NCBI RefSeq assembly: GCF_010093535.1
Contig: NW_022985225.1
Span: forward strand, 1-64,000
Length of the DNA stretch: 64,000 bases
Direction of reading: 5' to 3'
Source of the DNA: Lindgomyces ingoldianus
Lineage: Eukaryota > Ascomycota > Dothideomycetes > Pleosporales > Lindgomycetaceae
This document shows positions 10,641-22,350 of this stretch, piece by piece. Position 1 is the stretch's first letter. Each line of letters opens with the position of its first letter. The notes below the pieces were generated by a model. The model had not been told where the DNA came from. It was given only the letters and a program-made list of their open reading frames with translations, and searched no databases. The position numbers and the translations under genes were made by a program.

Positions 10641-11785
10641 TCAAGAATCGGACAGGTGTCCAGTCTCGGCCTGCCATCGTAAATGCTTAACCAAGGCTTT
10701 CTCAGCTTCCAATTCGGCTTCCAGGGTCGTGACACGATGTTGGAGCTCGGTTATCTTTGCATCCTTTGCCTTGAGCGTAAGCCTCGTGTATTCCCGACCT
10801 TTGATGATGCCCTGAGTTCGTAAGACGCTCTTTGAGAGCAGACTGCTCAGTGATTTCTCTGCTTGCTCGTCTAAAGCAACATCCTCTTCTCGGAGTAGGC
10901 CAAAGACGTCCCGAACGAGATCATCGTCAGAGCTATCGAGCCCAGCATCTCTATGCCGGGTTGGAGTTGGAGTGTCGAAAGGGGACGACGCCGGCGTCCG
11001 CCTACTTGAATGGCCATTGTCCGGCCCTTCGTATTTTGATGGCGTCAGGAACGAGGAGCCAGGAGCGGAGAACCTGGTGGGGAAGAGATCTTTGGAGACA
11101 CGGGGCTCGGATTGCGGGGTCGGCATTCCATCCGCTGGCTCGGCCCTAGTCCACGGAAGCTTGCGCCTCCCTGGAACCGTGTTGGCATCAATTCTCACCG
11201 CCTTCCTAGGAGTTTCGACATCACGAGCGACCTGTTCCAGTTCGTTGGTGAGGGCTACGTCCCCTTGATCGAATGCGAACTCGTCCTCGTTCTCGTCATG
11301 ATCCCCCTCTATGAACGTTCTTGTTCGCTTTCTCGGTGTCTCAGAAGGCCCCACTTCGGCAGTGTACGGAGGGGGAGGCTCAGGGAGCCTCTGGGTTTGA
11401 GCGGGAGTGTCTTGAGCGGTGCGGCCGGGCTCTGTGCGCGAGTTATTCAGCAGGGCGCGCTCCTCTCGTGGTTTCGCATCGTCGTCCCATAGAAAGAACC
11501 TGCAGTTTGTAGGGTCGTCCTTGTGCTTCTGGCATGTATAGACTGCGCACAGAGTCAGGTCCCTCGCACTCTCTGTTCCTGTGAGGTAGGCAGGACTTAC
11601 ACCAACGACCAGTATTCGCTCCCGCCTTCTTCACCTGGAAATGAACAGCGGGATTGCGGGGGTTGCAGTCGCCCGTGGCTCGTCAGCTTCGAAAAGCAAA
11701 CTCTGAAAAGAAACAACCTACAGCGCCATGTACCATTCTCGAAGAGACCGCGCGGTGCGGTGCTGTGGCCTCCGAAGCCAGACAT
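10641..11785 (-). CDS. GRF-type zinc-finger protein
   Basis: Exon 3 (11542-10641) and exon 2 (ending 11601) join cleanly over a 58-bp GTAAGT...CAG intron, giving the typical GRF core ANTGRW-FYTCQK...CRFFLWDDD. Exon 1 (11785 to about 11722) encodes MSGFGG...ENGTW. The first intron is uncertain: the only phase-correct join (donor GTAGGT at 11721, acceptor ending 11679) is 43 bp long, with a branch-like CTGAC almost on the acceptor, and it loses the first cysteine of the expected W-x-C-x-C. With it the protein is 347 residues. GRF fingers bind single-stranded nucleic acid and occur in TOP3A, NEIL3 and APE2. The rest is Pro/Ser/Thr-rich and ends in a predicted coiled coil (KITELQHRVTTLEAELEAEK). 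A nuclear DNA-repair or chromatin role is inference. It is divergent from the GT34 gene. Confidence 0.7.
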
Positions 11786-12256
11786 TGTGAAGTTGCGTCG
11801 TTGATCAGGATCATGTGGGATAGTGAGGTGATCTTGGATGGAACTTGGATGGAATGTTTAAGGTTGGCCGGCGAACAGACGCCATGGCCCAAGCTCCCAA
11901 CGTTCACGCTTTCACCCTTCATCTGTGGGCCGCTGCGACGTCATGCGGGGAATTAGACGGGCCGCTGCGACTATTATTCCCTTGTTCTTGCGTGTACCTG
12001 CATCCTAACCTTTTGTTGACTTGTGTCACGTGGGGCGACTAGAGGGCTCGTATTGGCGAGACCCCCCCCCCGTCCAGCACATTCCTCTCCAAGCCCGAGC
12101 TGAACTGGCTAGCGATGGGTGTGTCTGGACAGCGACGCAGCCAAAAGCACCCTCACATGCTTGGCACCCATGGTGGCTCCAGAAGGAATCCCTTCTCTAA
12201 TTCCCCTTCATGACCTGAGCTCTCACATTCCTCGCTGATAGCGATCGACCCTCGAG
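11786..12256. promoter_or_regulatory. Divergent promoter region (GRF gene / GT34 gene)
   Basis: The 471 bp between the two divergent start codons must supply both promoters. It contains a short C run at 12062-12071. No convincing TATA box or known factor site was recognised. Confidence 0.4.
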
Positions 12257-13154
12257 ATGCTTTCGCGGTCACTAAGAATATCCCCGTCGGTGTGCCTGTT
12301 CTTGCTGTTCTGCGCATTCCTAGGCTGGCAGCTCAGCCATGGGCCTATCCTCGGGCAACCCATAGACCCCGCGGGCCCAGGAGCTGGCGAACCAAAGATG
12401 CCGCTACGCATCGCGGTTGTTACCATGGTCACCGACGAGAAGTCGTATATCCACATGTCGCTGAAGAATAAGGACTGTAAGTTTCCCCGCACAACACCAT
12501 GCGAACACTCGCTGATGCAAGTTCCGAACAGACTACGCTCGTCGGCACGGATACGATCTCGTCGTTGACTTCGAAGCCCATTCGGACCTTGGGACGACAT
12601 GGTGGAAGTACAATATGATGGAGCGGCTAATCAAGTCTAACAAGTACGACTGGATGTGGTGGATAGACTTTGACACCCTGATCACGAACACGGACATCAA
12701 AGTCGCAGAAATCATACAGGAGACCTTGGCCAATGCCACGAACCCCGATGATATCGACTTCCTAACCACCCACGATTGCAACGGCTTGAACACAGGCTCC
12801 TTCGTCGTCCGCAGCCGCGAAAGCTCCGTCAAATACCTCCGTGACACCTACGACATCCATGCAGTAGCCAAGTCGAGGGGGGAGCAATACAGCGAACAGG
12901 ACGCTATGGCAAAGCTGTCAAGAATCGACCCCGAGTCCGCGAAGCGAACATTACAAGTCCCCCAATGGAAGATGAATGCGTTTCCGCAGGAGATCGCGTG
13001 CTTCGACGAGTCTCGTCAAGTCTGGAAACACGGGACCTTCGTAATACATTTCGCAGGTGCATGGGCTCATGTGAAAGGAGATGATCCGACCGGGCAGATG
13101 ATGCGGAAGTATGAAAAGGAGATCATTTGGGGAGATTGGAAAGGGCTATTTTAA
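12257..13154 (+). CDS. GT34 alpha-mannosyl/galactosyltransferase, Golgi type II protein
   Basis: Two exons, 12257-12476 and 12532-13154. The 55-bp intron begins GTAAGT and ends CAG, and the join keeps phase; 280 residues. A signal-anchor helix (about 11-28, VCLFLLFCAFLGW) follows a short cytoplasmic tail, as in type II Golgi enzymes. The catalytic domain starts at RIAVVTMVTDEKSY. It contains YARRHGYDLVVDF, then YDWMWWIDFDTLITN, whose D-x-D binds the metal and nucleotide sugar, then CNGLNTGSFVVR and the C-terminal FVIHFAGAW. These are hallmarks of family GT34, which includes yeast Mnn10/Mnn11 and fission yeast Gma12. It probably extends cell-wall mannan or galactomannan in the Golgi. It is shorter than many relatives, mainly through a short stem. 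The exact donor sugar cannot be told from sequence. Confidence 0.9.
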
Positions 13155-13911
13155 AGGTTGCTTGTAGATATCGCAATAGCGTTTGCAATAGGTTAGACAT
13201 AGCGAGGAGTGGCGTTTTTGCTTTAGATGCTAATGTAGCGTAAAAAAGGACTGTAGTAAGATATCCCCTTTTTCGGGGTTGATACATATCGCCACTGGAA
13301 AATCAACATCTGGGTCAAAGGTGGAGGGCCTCATGGTCTCATTCTCCGCTAGCAACAGTTCATGCTCACCACCACCATCTAGCTGCTTTTTCCATCCTAA
13401 CTTCTCCCCTATATCGCTTCGCCTATTACGCATCACCCGCAGTTCAGGTCGTCGCTCTATGTCTTTGGGATTCCTCTTTCACATTCATTTGCTCATCTCT
13501 CATCAGCTTCACCAAGAGCATAGAACGATTATCAGGGATTTTTTATCACATCTTCCAAAATACATAGAAATGCTAGACGACCATTCTTAAACCTCAGTCT
13601 TCGAGTCATTCACGAACCATTCCTAGTACTTTCAACGGTTTCATTATAGATAACCAAAGGCTGAAATGCACAAAGGGCTCCGAGCATACAATTGTCAATC
13701 AGATTCCAGGCATTCAGTCATCAGATGTGTTGGATGATAACGGAAAGATGATTTTAGGGTTGCCCAACCACAAATTTCACCCTCCTCTAGGAGCACCAGA
13801 AGGCCACCCAGCTGCCTCCTCATTCCAGGCTCGTACTATATTCCAGTCTCGATTCTGCTTTGCGCTCATCGTAGGATCATAGCATCCACAATCAGGAGAG
13901 AAGGAAGCACA
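13155..13911. other. Intergenic, nothing recognised
   Basis: About 750 bp between the 3' ends of the GT34 gene and the small minus-strand I9-like ORF. Short ORFs on both strands (around 13230-13590) lack recognisable domains and look like chance. Confidence 0.5.
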
Positions 13912-14166
13912 CTAACTCTCATCAACGGCCAAGCCAATGCATCGACCTTGAATTGTGCTACTCACATTACCCAAGAGTCGAGATTTCAATGCGTCAGCCT
14001 GGTCCTTCGTCAAAGTGGCACGCCAACAGTAGGTTGGCCGAGTGAAACCGTTTTCTTTGAGAATATTCTCAATGGTCATGTCGGTTGAGTCGTTGGGGAT
14101 AACTGTGTAGTTGGCTGGCTCGCCTCGGTAGGCGCGAGACACTGCACAAGATGGGACATGCGGCAT
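13912..14166 (-). CDS. Small I9-like (subtilisin propeptide-like) protein
   Basis: An 84-codon uninterrupted ORF. Residues about 20-75 read YTVIPNDST, then a helix-forming stretch (IENILKENG), then CWRATLTKDQADALKS. This beta-alpha-beta pattern resembles peptidase inhibitor I9, the propeptide domain of subtilisins. It aligns by eye with the propeptide of the neighbouring subtilase (YIVYPKKGS ... YWKLPLSNDNVTALAK). Stand-alone I9 proteins are known in fungi (yeast Pbi2, the Pleurotus inhibitor POIA1), where they inhibit or fold subtilases. The ORF lies opposite the subtilase gene, with 716 bp between starts. No signal peptide is evident unless an upstream exon was missed. It could instead be a relic of a second subtilase, since no catalytic domain follows it. 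Reality as a gene is uncertain. Confidence 0.45.
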   Translation of the reverse strand: MPHVPSCAVSRAYRGEPANYTVIPNDSTDMTIENILKENGFTRPTYCWRATLTKDQADALKSRLLGNVSSTIQGRCIGLAVDES

Positions 14167-14882
14167 TATTTCGCGGTTTCTTTGAGATCTTATGTAGAGT
14201 CAGCGTTGAGATTGATGGATCGTTGGTCGAAGGAAAGCACTATTCCAAAGTTGACACTAAATATAGCGCGTGGTCCGAGCTTGTTGTCAACTTCCCAAAA
14301 CTCCTACGTCAACGGCTTTACGAAATGCATGTTATTTAAGGCATCTGGTTGCCGGATCAAGCTTCATCGTCCAATTCATTCGCCCCCATGAGTCCACCCG
14401 CCACCGGTCCGGAAATTGCATCGTGGATCTGTCATCAGGGGACCGCGCCTTATGTCATACTCTCGCATGTGATGAGATCGGTACCTGCGTGATCTCTATT
14501 CTACTTTAGTGTCCCGAAAGCCTAATTGTTACCTGAATGGTCACAATGAGGCTGAAACGCCATGTTTCATAGTGCCGTCGACCATATATACAGACTTCGA
14601 GACAAGCTTTGATTCCCTATTGCTCACAGGCGTATATGCTTCTCAGCAGTTGCGACAGGTCATTATGGGAAGATTATGGAGCTATGAAGTTCAAGATAGG
14701 CTTTAGATAATCGTAGTGGAGATGCTTCCTTGAATCGTACCCGCGTAAGTTAGTATAAGAGATGGTTAGTTGTTCATGAATGCAGTCATCAGCATTCAGA
14801 CAGCCTTCTTTCTTTTCTGACATTCCTTCGAGGTCACTCATTCATTTAGCTCTTTCATTCGCTCTTTAAAGGAACCTTTAAT
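14167..14882. promoter_or_regulatory. Divergent upstream region of I9-like ORF and subtilase
   Basis: The 716 bp between the two divergent starts. A TATAA at 14754-14758 lies about 125 bp before the subtilase ATG and is followed by a CT-rich leader (14805-14870), a common fungal promoter arrangement. Short plus-strand ORFs between 14151 and 14706 overlap one another in different frames and have no recognisable content. Confidence 0.4.
14754..14758 (+). promoter_or_regulatory. Possible TATA box of the subtilase gene
   Basis: TATAA sits about 125 bp upstream of the subtilase ATG, followed by a pyrimidine-rich leader. The distance fits a short 5' UTR. It was seen by eye only. Confidence 0.3.
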
Positions 14883-17100
14883 ATGTTGTTCCTTCACTTC
14901 TTAGCATTAGCTGCGGTTGCCACCGCTGCAGGTCGGAAGCCTACCTCGAAGCCTCCTGTGGTGAAAACTAGCATCAAAGCTCCTCCTCCGGGCTCGACAC
15001 AGGTGCCCGCGTCAATTGCCCAATCTTCTAGTCCGAGTCCTGTTGCTTCTCTTAGCTCTACCCGTTCCTCTTTAGTGGTTGTCTCTATCATCACTTCATC
15101 TGGCTCACAGGTCTCGTCATATACTTCTTCGTACTCTGCACTTTCCTCAAGCCAAGGCACATCCAGTTTCACTGCCGCCCTTCCATCTTCTTCTTCGGTT
15201 TTGTCTTTATCGTCTTCGGGTTCCCCAAGTCAGAGCACGGGCATTGGCTCCACAACCACGGGGTCTTCTTCGACATCCACTTTATCATCTTCCACTCTTT
15301 CAAGCCAAACCGCGCTCACCAGCTCCACGGCACCGGGGCCAACATCCTCAGCACTCATATCTACCACCGCTTCCTCCTCGTCGGTGTCGTCATCAACAAC
15401 TTTGATCTCTACGTTATCTTCGTCGTCTACCTCGTCTACTACCTCTTCTTCCACAGCCACTTCGACATCATACATTGTCTACCCCAAGAAAGGTAGCAAT
15501 AAAGTACAGACTGCGAAAATCAAGACACTTCTCAGCAACTACGTTACGGACAAGAACAGCCTGTACGAATCAGTGACCAACGGGCTTGGAGTTAACTACT
15601 GGAAACTACCCTTATCCAATGACAACGTTACAGCTCTCGCCAAGAATTCCGATGTGAGTTTTCTCTCGAGTAAAGCTAGCAGACACTAAGGAAAATCAGA
15701 TTGCTTCGGTTACCAAAGCTGGCTGTGATACCACCTGCTTCGACCCAACAACATTTATAGTGAAGCAACGGAACGCTGCCGACGAGATGGTATTCCTATC
15801 CCAACGTCAGGGCACAACTCTGGACATGTATAACCACAGATACATCTATGAGAGAGGGGCCGCGAGGAACGATATCACGGTATATGTAGTTGATACTGGC
15901 GCCGATCTGGGGAATGAAGTAAGTAGAAAAACCTCAGATGGTGGGCCAATATAGCTAATGTGCGATTAGGAGTTCACGAGTGGTGCAAATGTTGCTAGGA
16001 GGGCCCGCTGGCTCTTTGCTAACCCAAACGATCAAGTCCGGGGCGATAATGGTCCTAAATGGCATGGTACTTGCATGCTGAGTAAGATAACTGGCCATCT
16101 CTATGGTACTTCGAAGCGAGTCAATCCCGTGATTGTCAAAGTACCACTGGCTGCTACTGTTGAGGACTATCTAGAAGGTGTCAGCAAAGTCGTGGACGAT
16201 GTTAGAACGAGGGGCGGGCGGAAAACCGTTCTCAATCTGAGTTGGTAAGTACCGATAGCCTACCTCCAAAAAGGAATAACGGGGTTACTTACATCCGGTG
16301 CAGGTATTACCCTGGCCATGTAGTTGAAAGCAAAGTCGGCTGGTCAGACCGCCTTTACGAATTACTCAAGGAGCTTCAAGATTCAGGAGTCATTATTGTT
16401 GCTGGCTCTGGAAACGGCGGACGTGTAAGTTCCACGTTGCCACATCTAATCTTGTGCAAATATACTTACGTATACCAGCCAACCATGGACGGGTTTCCAG
16501 CTACTTTCGGTGGAACAAGGACCCCAAACCGCCTCCAGCACATGATTGTTGTAAGCGCTCTTGACGCCGTGAGCTACGATATGTATGTAGCTTCTAACTA
16601 CGACAACGCAGCTGGCCTTCCACACGTCTTTGCCCCAGGATCGCTCGGCATGCAGTGTGCGGATGGGAATCCGGGAGTCGACCTGGCTTACAAGCCCACA
16701 TCCGGAACTTCGCCAGGTAAGCTTTACGTCACGTCATGTCACAACTCAATAGAGTCTGCCTTTCATTTTCTTACAAGTCACAGCTACCGCCGCAACCGCT
16801 GGACTTGCTGCATATATGCTCGCGCAGGGAGACCACGGTATCACACCCGCCGAAATCAAGCAAGCCATCATCGACCTCGCATGGGTTCGTCAACAGGGTG
16901 GCCCTGTCACAGGCGGGATGAAGGGGATCTTCAATGGCATCCGGCAGCAGAATACGAGCAGCTGTATTATCATGAAGAAACGGGGAGATGATCCGCTAGA
17001 TCCGGATGAGGAAGCCTGTGATGCTGCTACTACTACTACGATGGTTACAAGCACTCGTTCAGTGACCTTGTCCGCGACAGCAGGTACGACAATGGTGTGA
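14883..17100 (+). CDS. Secreted subtilisin-like serine protease (S8)
   Basis: Six exons: 14883-15653, 15700-15918, 15970-16244, 16304-16424, 16479-16716 and 16784-17100. Every intron is GT-AG and all joins keep phase, giving 646 residues. Residues 1-16 form a signal peptide (MLFLHFLALAAVATAA). Residues about 45-195 are almost pure Ser/Thr and likely O-glycosylated. An I9-like propeptide follows (197-270). The S8 domain carries the catalytic Asp322 (YVVDTGAD), His362 (KWHGTC), an oxyanion Asn in AGSGNGG and Ser540 (SGTSPATAATAG). The triad is intact, so an active extracellular endopeptidase is expected. The C-terminal tail is again Thr/Ser-rich. The mucin-like stretch before the propeptide is unusual for secreted fungal subtilases, where the propeptide normally follows the signal peptide directly. 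The neighbouring small ORF at 13912-14166 resembles its propeptide. Confidence 0.9.
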
Positions 17101-19544
17101 TATTTATTGTCAGCGGTTTGTTGAAAGACGGGTTGGTGACAGTGATGCTTCCTAGTTGGTGTTATGGTGAGAATCTGCTTTTGCAGGGACATTTTTGACC
17201 GAACAAGAGGTAAATCGATCCGAACTCTAGGAGTCAGAGTCTACCTCGGGCTACTTCGTATGAATAGGTCAATAATATCTTAACTTATGAATTGCGTCAT
17301 ATCCTGCTATTTTGAAGGTGGCTCAAACCAGCCTTAGCGCTGGCGTAGAGCTAGAGCGTGTATACGGGTGGGCACGATCCAAACCCTAAGTACACATCAG
17401 CAAAGGCCGTTAAGGATACTAGCTACTCTAAAGGCCCTGCTAAGATCGCACGAATACCTTTCCAAGTTAACGGCAATCCCCCAAGTACCTCTCTACTTCT
17501 ACATCTATAAACCCTTTCTCATTGCTTACATAAGAACAAACTCTTATGCATTATAATGTGCCTAAAAGCACACATTGGAATCTCCTGCCTCGTATATCCG
17601 TAAGCAGAATGGCGCATGATGGAGGTATCTTGCGTTCTCAAGGTGTCAAACAATTTCTAGGTACACTGATAGAGCAATTAGTATCTTCTGTGATCCTTGC
17701 TAGGTAAGTTTATCTTTAGGTTGCTGGGGGGTTATGAGAATAGAGGAGCAAGGAAGTAGGAATTGTAGAACAGGGCAGGCAGGAATAGAAAAATATCATT
17801 TAAGAGAAACGTGGTAAGCGTTGGGTAGGGGTAGAGTTGTCCGGTAACGAGTTCGTGGAGACGATGGTGTGGGAAGAATAAGATAGGAAAGAAGAGATGG
17901 AAGATGGTTCAGCTCTCCCTAAGGGTGTGGTGCTAGAGGAGGGGTTTGAAGGCTTGCGTGATATGGTCTAGTAGGCCTTGTCGTTTCTTATGTAACTCAA
18001 GTTATTGCTTCTTCCCCTCCTAGTTCATCTTACTACAGTCCACACTGTGATCCAGGTCTCTTTTTTTTTGTATGGAATCTTTATTTCAAATCCATAGACC
18101 ACCTACTTCACACGCTTCTCTTTCATCTGGACTTCCTTTGGGATTGAAAATATGGTAACCTTACGCTCCAACTGTACAGTAATGGCCATGAGGAAGCGAG
18201 CGTCAAGATCGGAGACTTTGAGTTCTATTACTTCTTCCCATTATTGGAAATGGTCAGTTGTGCCCCTTTGAGTGTGTTTGCAGTCAAGGTGTCAATCTCC
18301 CTAAAATATCGAAGTGTAGCAATCGTGTTTTCGATTATCAGCGTGTCGGTTTCCTTGGGACGAGGGATTCGAGCTTACTATCCTCCCCGTAATGTCGTAG
18401 TACCTCAGACAGATCCCAGTACAGCACATGACATTGTCATTCAGTGCATTGTTCTCTTCCTCTTCGATATCTGTTTCCCAGATCGCCTGCATCACGAATG
18501 AGTAAGGCTTGGGTCCCTAAGGAATACTAATATCCCCCGCTACCATTTATTTGGAGAGTTGAAGGTCTTAAGGGAGGTAAGGAGTATTTGATTCATAGCT
18601 GTTGTCCAATGGAAGAACAGTCTCGAGTATGTGCAGGTGAAGGAAAAGTTTTATAGCTAGCAGCCGAGAGTAGGACGATCTTAAGGCGGCCAAGGTGAAG
18701 TATATTTCTGCTGAACAGTCGAGGGTGGGCAAGCCGATCCCAAGGCAGTAAGATGAAACGGGACTGTTGACTACTAGGCTACCTCTATTAGTGACGAAGC
18801 CTCTTAGTTCCCTCCCCCAGTCAATAGAGGAACACATTACCTCTCTACAAAATTGCATGGAGTGTAATCGAGCTTAATATGAAACTGTTGCTGGCTTTCC
18901 TCCGCCACAAAACGAAATTTCGTTAGTCTTTGATATTGGCGCTCGCGGCGAATCCTCTACTAATAGGGTGGAGAGTGGCAGTCCAGAATATCAGATTGAT
19001 CTTCGTGACTGATCATTTGGGTCTAATCTAGAGTAGAGCAGAAACTTTTGTTCTCTTTATGGCGTTTCGAGAACTAGCAACGGTTTCAAAGTATCTATTA
19101 GTATCTAGTAGTTTTATAATTATAACGCACTAGCGTCTATTCCTATCGCAGGAGGTGACTATAGTGTCTTTTAACAACTCTAGATTGCTAAGTGCAAAGA
19201 AGGCAATTTAAATGTAAGGATTTAGGATAGGGAAGCACAGGTAGCAACACAGAGGAATGGAAAGGGTTAATGAAGTATATTTAACAAGGCTGTTAGTGAG
19301 ACAATTACTGCTAGCCACGATTTGTCTTATCAAGCCTAAGATAGTGACGTAAGCGCCAATAGGGGCCAAAATAGGCCACCTGGCCCTGCAACTGCAAATA
19401 TTAGCATTTGCCAATATTTAATTAGCTAGATTTTCCCTATTTGGAAACCACTCGCACGATTTACAGGCTTGGTGATCGCATTCTATGCAGACGACATGAT
19501 TCCGATAGGTGCGGGGCCCTTGTTTGCACTGGCACTATAAGAGA
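17101..19544. other. 2.4-kb gene-free stretch, partly AT-rich
   Basis: No ORF with a recognisable domain. Frames of up to 96 codons exist (18244-18501, 18568-18858) but overlap on opposite strands and show no family features. Around 19050-19430 the sequence becomes AT-rich with TAG/CTA words, perhaps an old RIP-touched repeat fragment. The right part contains the 3' flank of the minus-strand zinc-finger gene. Confidence 0.45.
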
Positions 19545-22350
19545 TCAGTATTCGGCCAGCAAAGGAGGATACTCCTCACTTACGCAATACCACATTAACT
19601 CTTGTCTTCCCTGTCTCCGTTCACGCTTCTGTGGGGGAGCTTTCTCGTGGGTATCTGCCTCCGCTGGTCTCTTTTTTTGCCCAGAACTAGGAGGGCTTGA
19701 AGCTATTGGCGAATGTTGGGTCTGAGGCTGCGATTGGCATTGCGATGGTTCTTGATTCAGGATCATCTGACCCTCATCTGACGATTCGTTCGTCAGGCTT
19801 ATCTCAGGCTCCGTATCCTCCTCTTCAAACACCATCTTATTCATTTCTTTGAGCACCTTTCCCTTCGTCTTCTTCGCTTCAATACAATGCCACTCCTCAA
19901 TCCTCTTTCCTGCCTTAAAGTGTTCGTCGATATGGTTGAAACGCTCGTCCCAGGCAGCATTCCGTTTTTGCGTTAGCTTGACGATTTTCACACAAAACCC
20001 ACAAAAGAACTGCCCCTGACCGTTTCTACCAATACGCCGGTTCTTAGTCTCCAGCTCGATCTCACCTTCGTCCGTCTTCTTATGTTCTTTCTGGAGGTGG
20101 TTTTTGAAAAGATCGGCACGGTAGAAGAGCTCGCCGCAGGGGGTTTGCGAGGCGAGGGAGAGGAGCTGGCACCAGTAAGATTCGAGTTGGAAGTGTTGGC
20201 TGTTTTCGTGGCGCTTCCAGTCGGACTTTGCGCCGAAGCGCTTGTGGCATCTGGGATATGTGCAGCCATATGGCTTCGTATGACGTTTCATATGTTTTCT
20301 GACATTTGTTAATACTGTAACTCATTTAAGAACATCAAGCTTACCTCATATCGCAAGACCGGGCCAAGGTGACATCGCAATGCTCACATGCCTTCATGTT
20401 ACTCGAGGAAGTCCTTGGGCGGCTGCTAATTCCAATCGGTCTCTTTCCGCTTTGCTTGATTATTTTGGAAATAGCCTGCGAGGCTTTTAACGCCTCGGTC
20501 TTCGTCAATGTGTTCGGATCCGTATCCATAGACACATTCTGGCTAGATGAAGACCCACTGGTTGCATTTTGACTAGAGGATGGTAAAGACGAAGAGGTGG
20601 CATCTTTCTTGCCCAGCCGAGAAAGGACACGCAAAACAACTTCCTCTAAATCCACCGGTTCAGAGCTAGAAGAACTCTGTATGTCCCTGACTATTATTTT
20701 GGAGAACTTCTGAAGCGCCTGTTTCTGCTGTTCTGCCTTGGTCTGTGGCTCCTTGGATAACTGGGGAGTAGGCTGTGGGACTGGCTTTTCAGGGGAAGAC
20801 TGTGAAGAGGCAACTGTAGCAAGCGCGTCTAGTCGGAGTGAGCTATTACGACGCATTGTGCCTGGAGGTAGTGAGATCGCGTTCATGTCATATACGGCTG
20901 TCCGGGCTTGGGCAGCGGGTTTATATCCAGGATTAATTGGCATATTAGTCTTTTGAGGGCCTTGGTCATAAATATTTGGATTTGATTGATCAACGTCAAT
21001 AGCAAAGTCTTGTGATGAACTCGGCTCAAATGAAGACCAAGAAGTAGGAGCCTGGTCTGGGGTTAAAGTCATCCCGGAGATAGGATCATCGAACCCATTA
21101 CTAGAAAACTGCCGCTCGGGGGCTATTCCGGCTAGGGTGGTATCCATTGGCGCTACCGATGGGGTTTCGGCAGCCGGCGTTGATTGTTGTGTATGGAATA
21201 CAGACCTGCAGGTGTCAGAGCTTGATAGCATCGATTGCCTTCAATCATACCTTCGGATGAGGTCTGTTTCATCCTCTTCACTGTGCATTCGGTGAATATG
21301 CTGCTTGAAGTTGTCGAGGCGTGGCCAAATCTTCTCCTTGTTCCTGCAGGTTTCGGAGGCGCATCGATAGGAATTCTGCAATGCACCGATTCCATGAACA
21401 CTCTTTTTGTGCCTATTTAGATCATTCACAGTGGTGAAGCCTTTGTTGCCTCGTCTGCATCTTGGGATATCACACTTGAATGGTTTGTCATGCTTTAGCA
21501 TATGTTTTCTATGACATGTTGTCAGTAATATTACATGGACACTGGATTCGATGAAGACGCACTTGTGATCCGATTTACATTTTGAAATTTCTTGGCACTG
21601 AGGGCACTTGAACTCCTTCCCATTACCTGTGCTGCGCCCGCTATATTGCGATATTTGGTCAGTATTGGGAGCGGGATACATCTCTGTCGTCTCGCTGGAT
21701 GCAGAGCCGACAGTTATGTTACCAACTTGGAACATCTCGGACGGAAGTTCCTGGTCACAGCGCTCTTGGTCATGGCTTATGATGGAATGAGTTTGATGAG
21801 TGTAGTAACCAGAATCTGATCTGGGCGCTAGACTTTCATTTTCAGATCTTAGGTCTTCGCGGTAGGATCCGAATGCCATATTGGGCTGGGAATGAGATAA
21901 TCGGCCTCCGGAAGAGCCAGTATTTCTCATGCGTTCTGAACTCCACGGTGCGTCATCTCCTTCGTAGAATCGGGTAATTGGATTTGCATTACTGAGACTG
22001 TCTAGAGCAGAACGTGGACGGGATAGTTCAGGCACTTGAAGTAAGGAAAGGTTTGGATCAATCCGACTGTCTTGCTGGTGCATGTGTGATGGATTAAAGT
22101 TCATAAGGCTGGCCGGCCTTGAGATAGGGGCAGTTCGTACGGGTCGATAGGTTTGTGAAGGTTTTGCGCTAGCAACGCCTGTTGGTCTCGGCCTTTGACC
22201 GACCCATTGTGGAAACGATGCGCCATTACCAAGTTGAGAAGACTGAGGGGGGTAAAACTAAGGTGGTCACTATCCATTATTTACATCTATACAAGACATA
22301 CCTACGGACTCGAAGTTAAACGTTGGGGGATAGTTGTTTGGTTGCGACAT
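19545..22350 (-). CDS. C2H2 zinc-finger transcription factor, duplicated finger module
   Basis: Five exons by hand: 22350-22306, 22257-21563, 21508-21251, 21205-20345 and 20298-19545. All are GT-AG with consistent phase; 870 residues. The first exon (MSQPNNYPPTFNFES) is short and less certain; an alternative start is the ATG at 22104. Two finger modules occur. Module 1 (about 232-322) has CPQC...H, then CDIPRC...DLNRHKKSVH, then a third finger ending HIHRMH. Module 2 (about 605-700) has CEHC...KHMKRH, then CTYPRC...DWKRHENSQH, then a finger with ADLFKNHLQKEH. A Ser/Gln-rich linker of about 280 residues separates them. In each module an intron cuts the first finger at the same place. The C-terminus is basic, with likely nuclear localisation signals (KKRPAE, KRERRQ). 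It is probably a DNA-binding regulator; the target is unknown. Confidence 0.8.
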
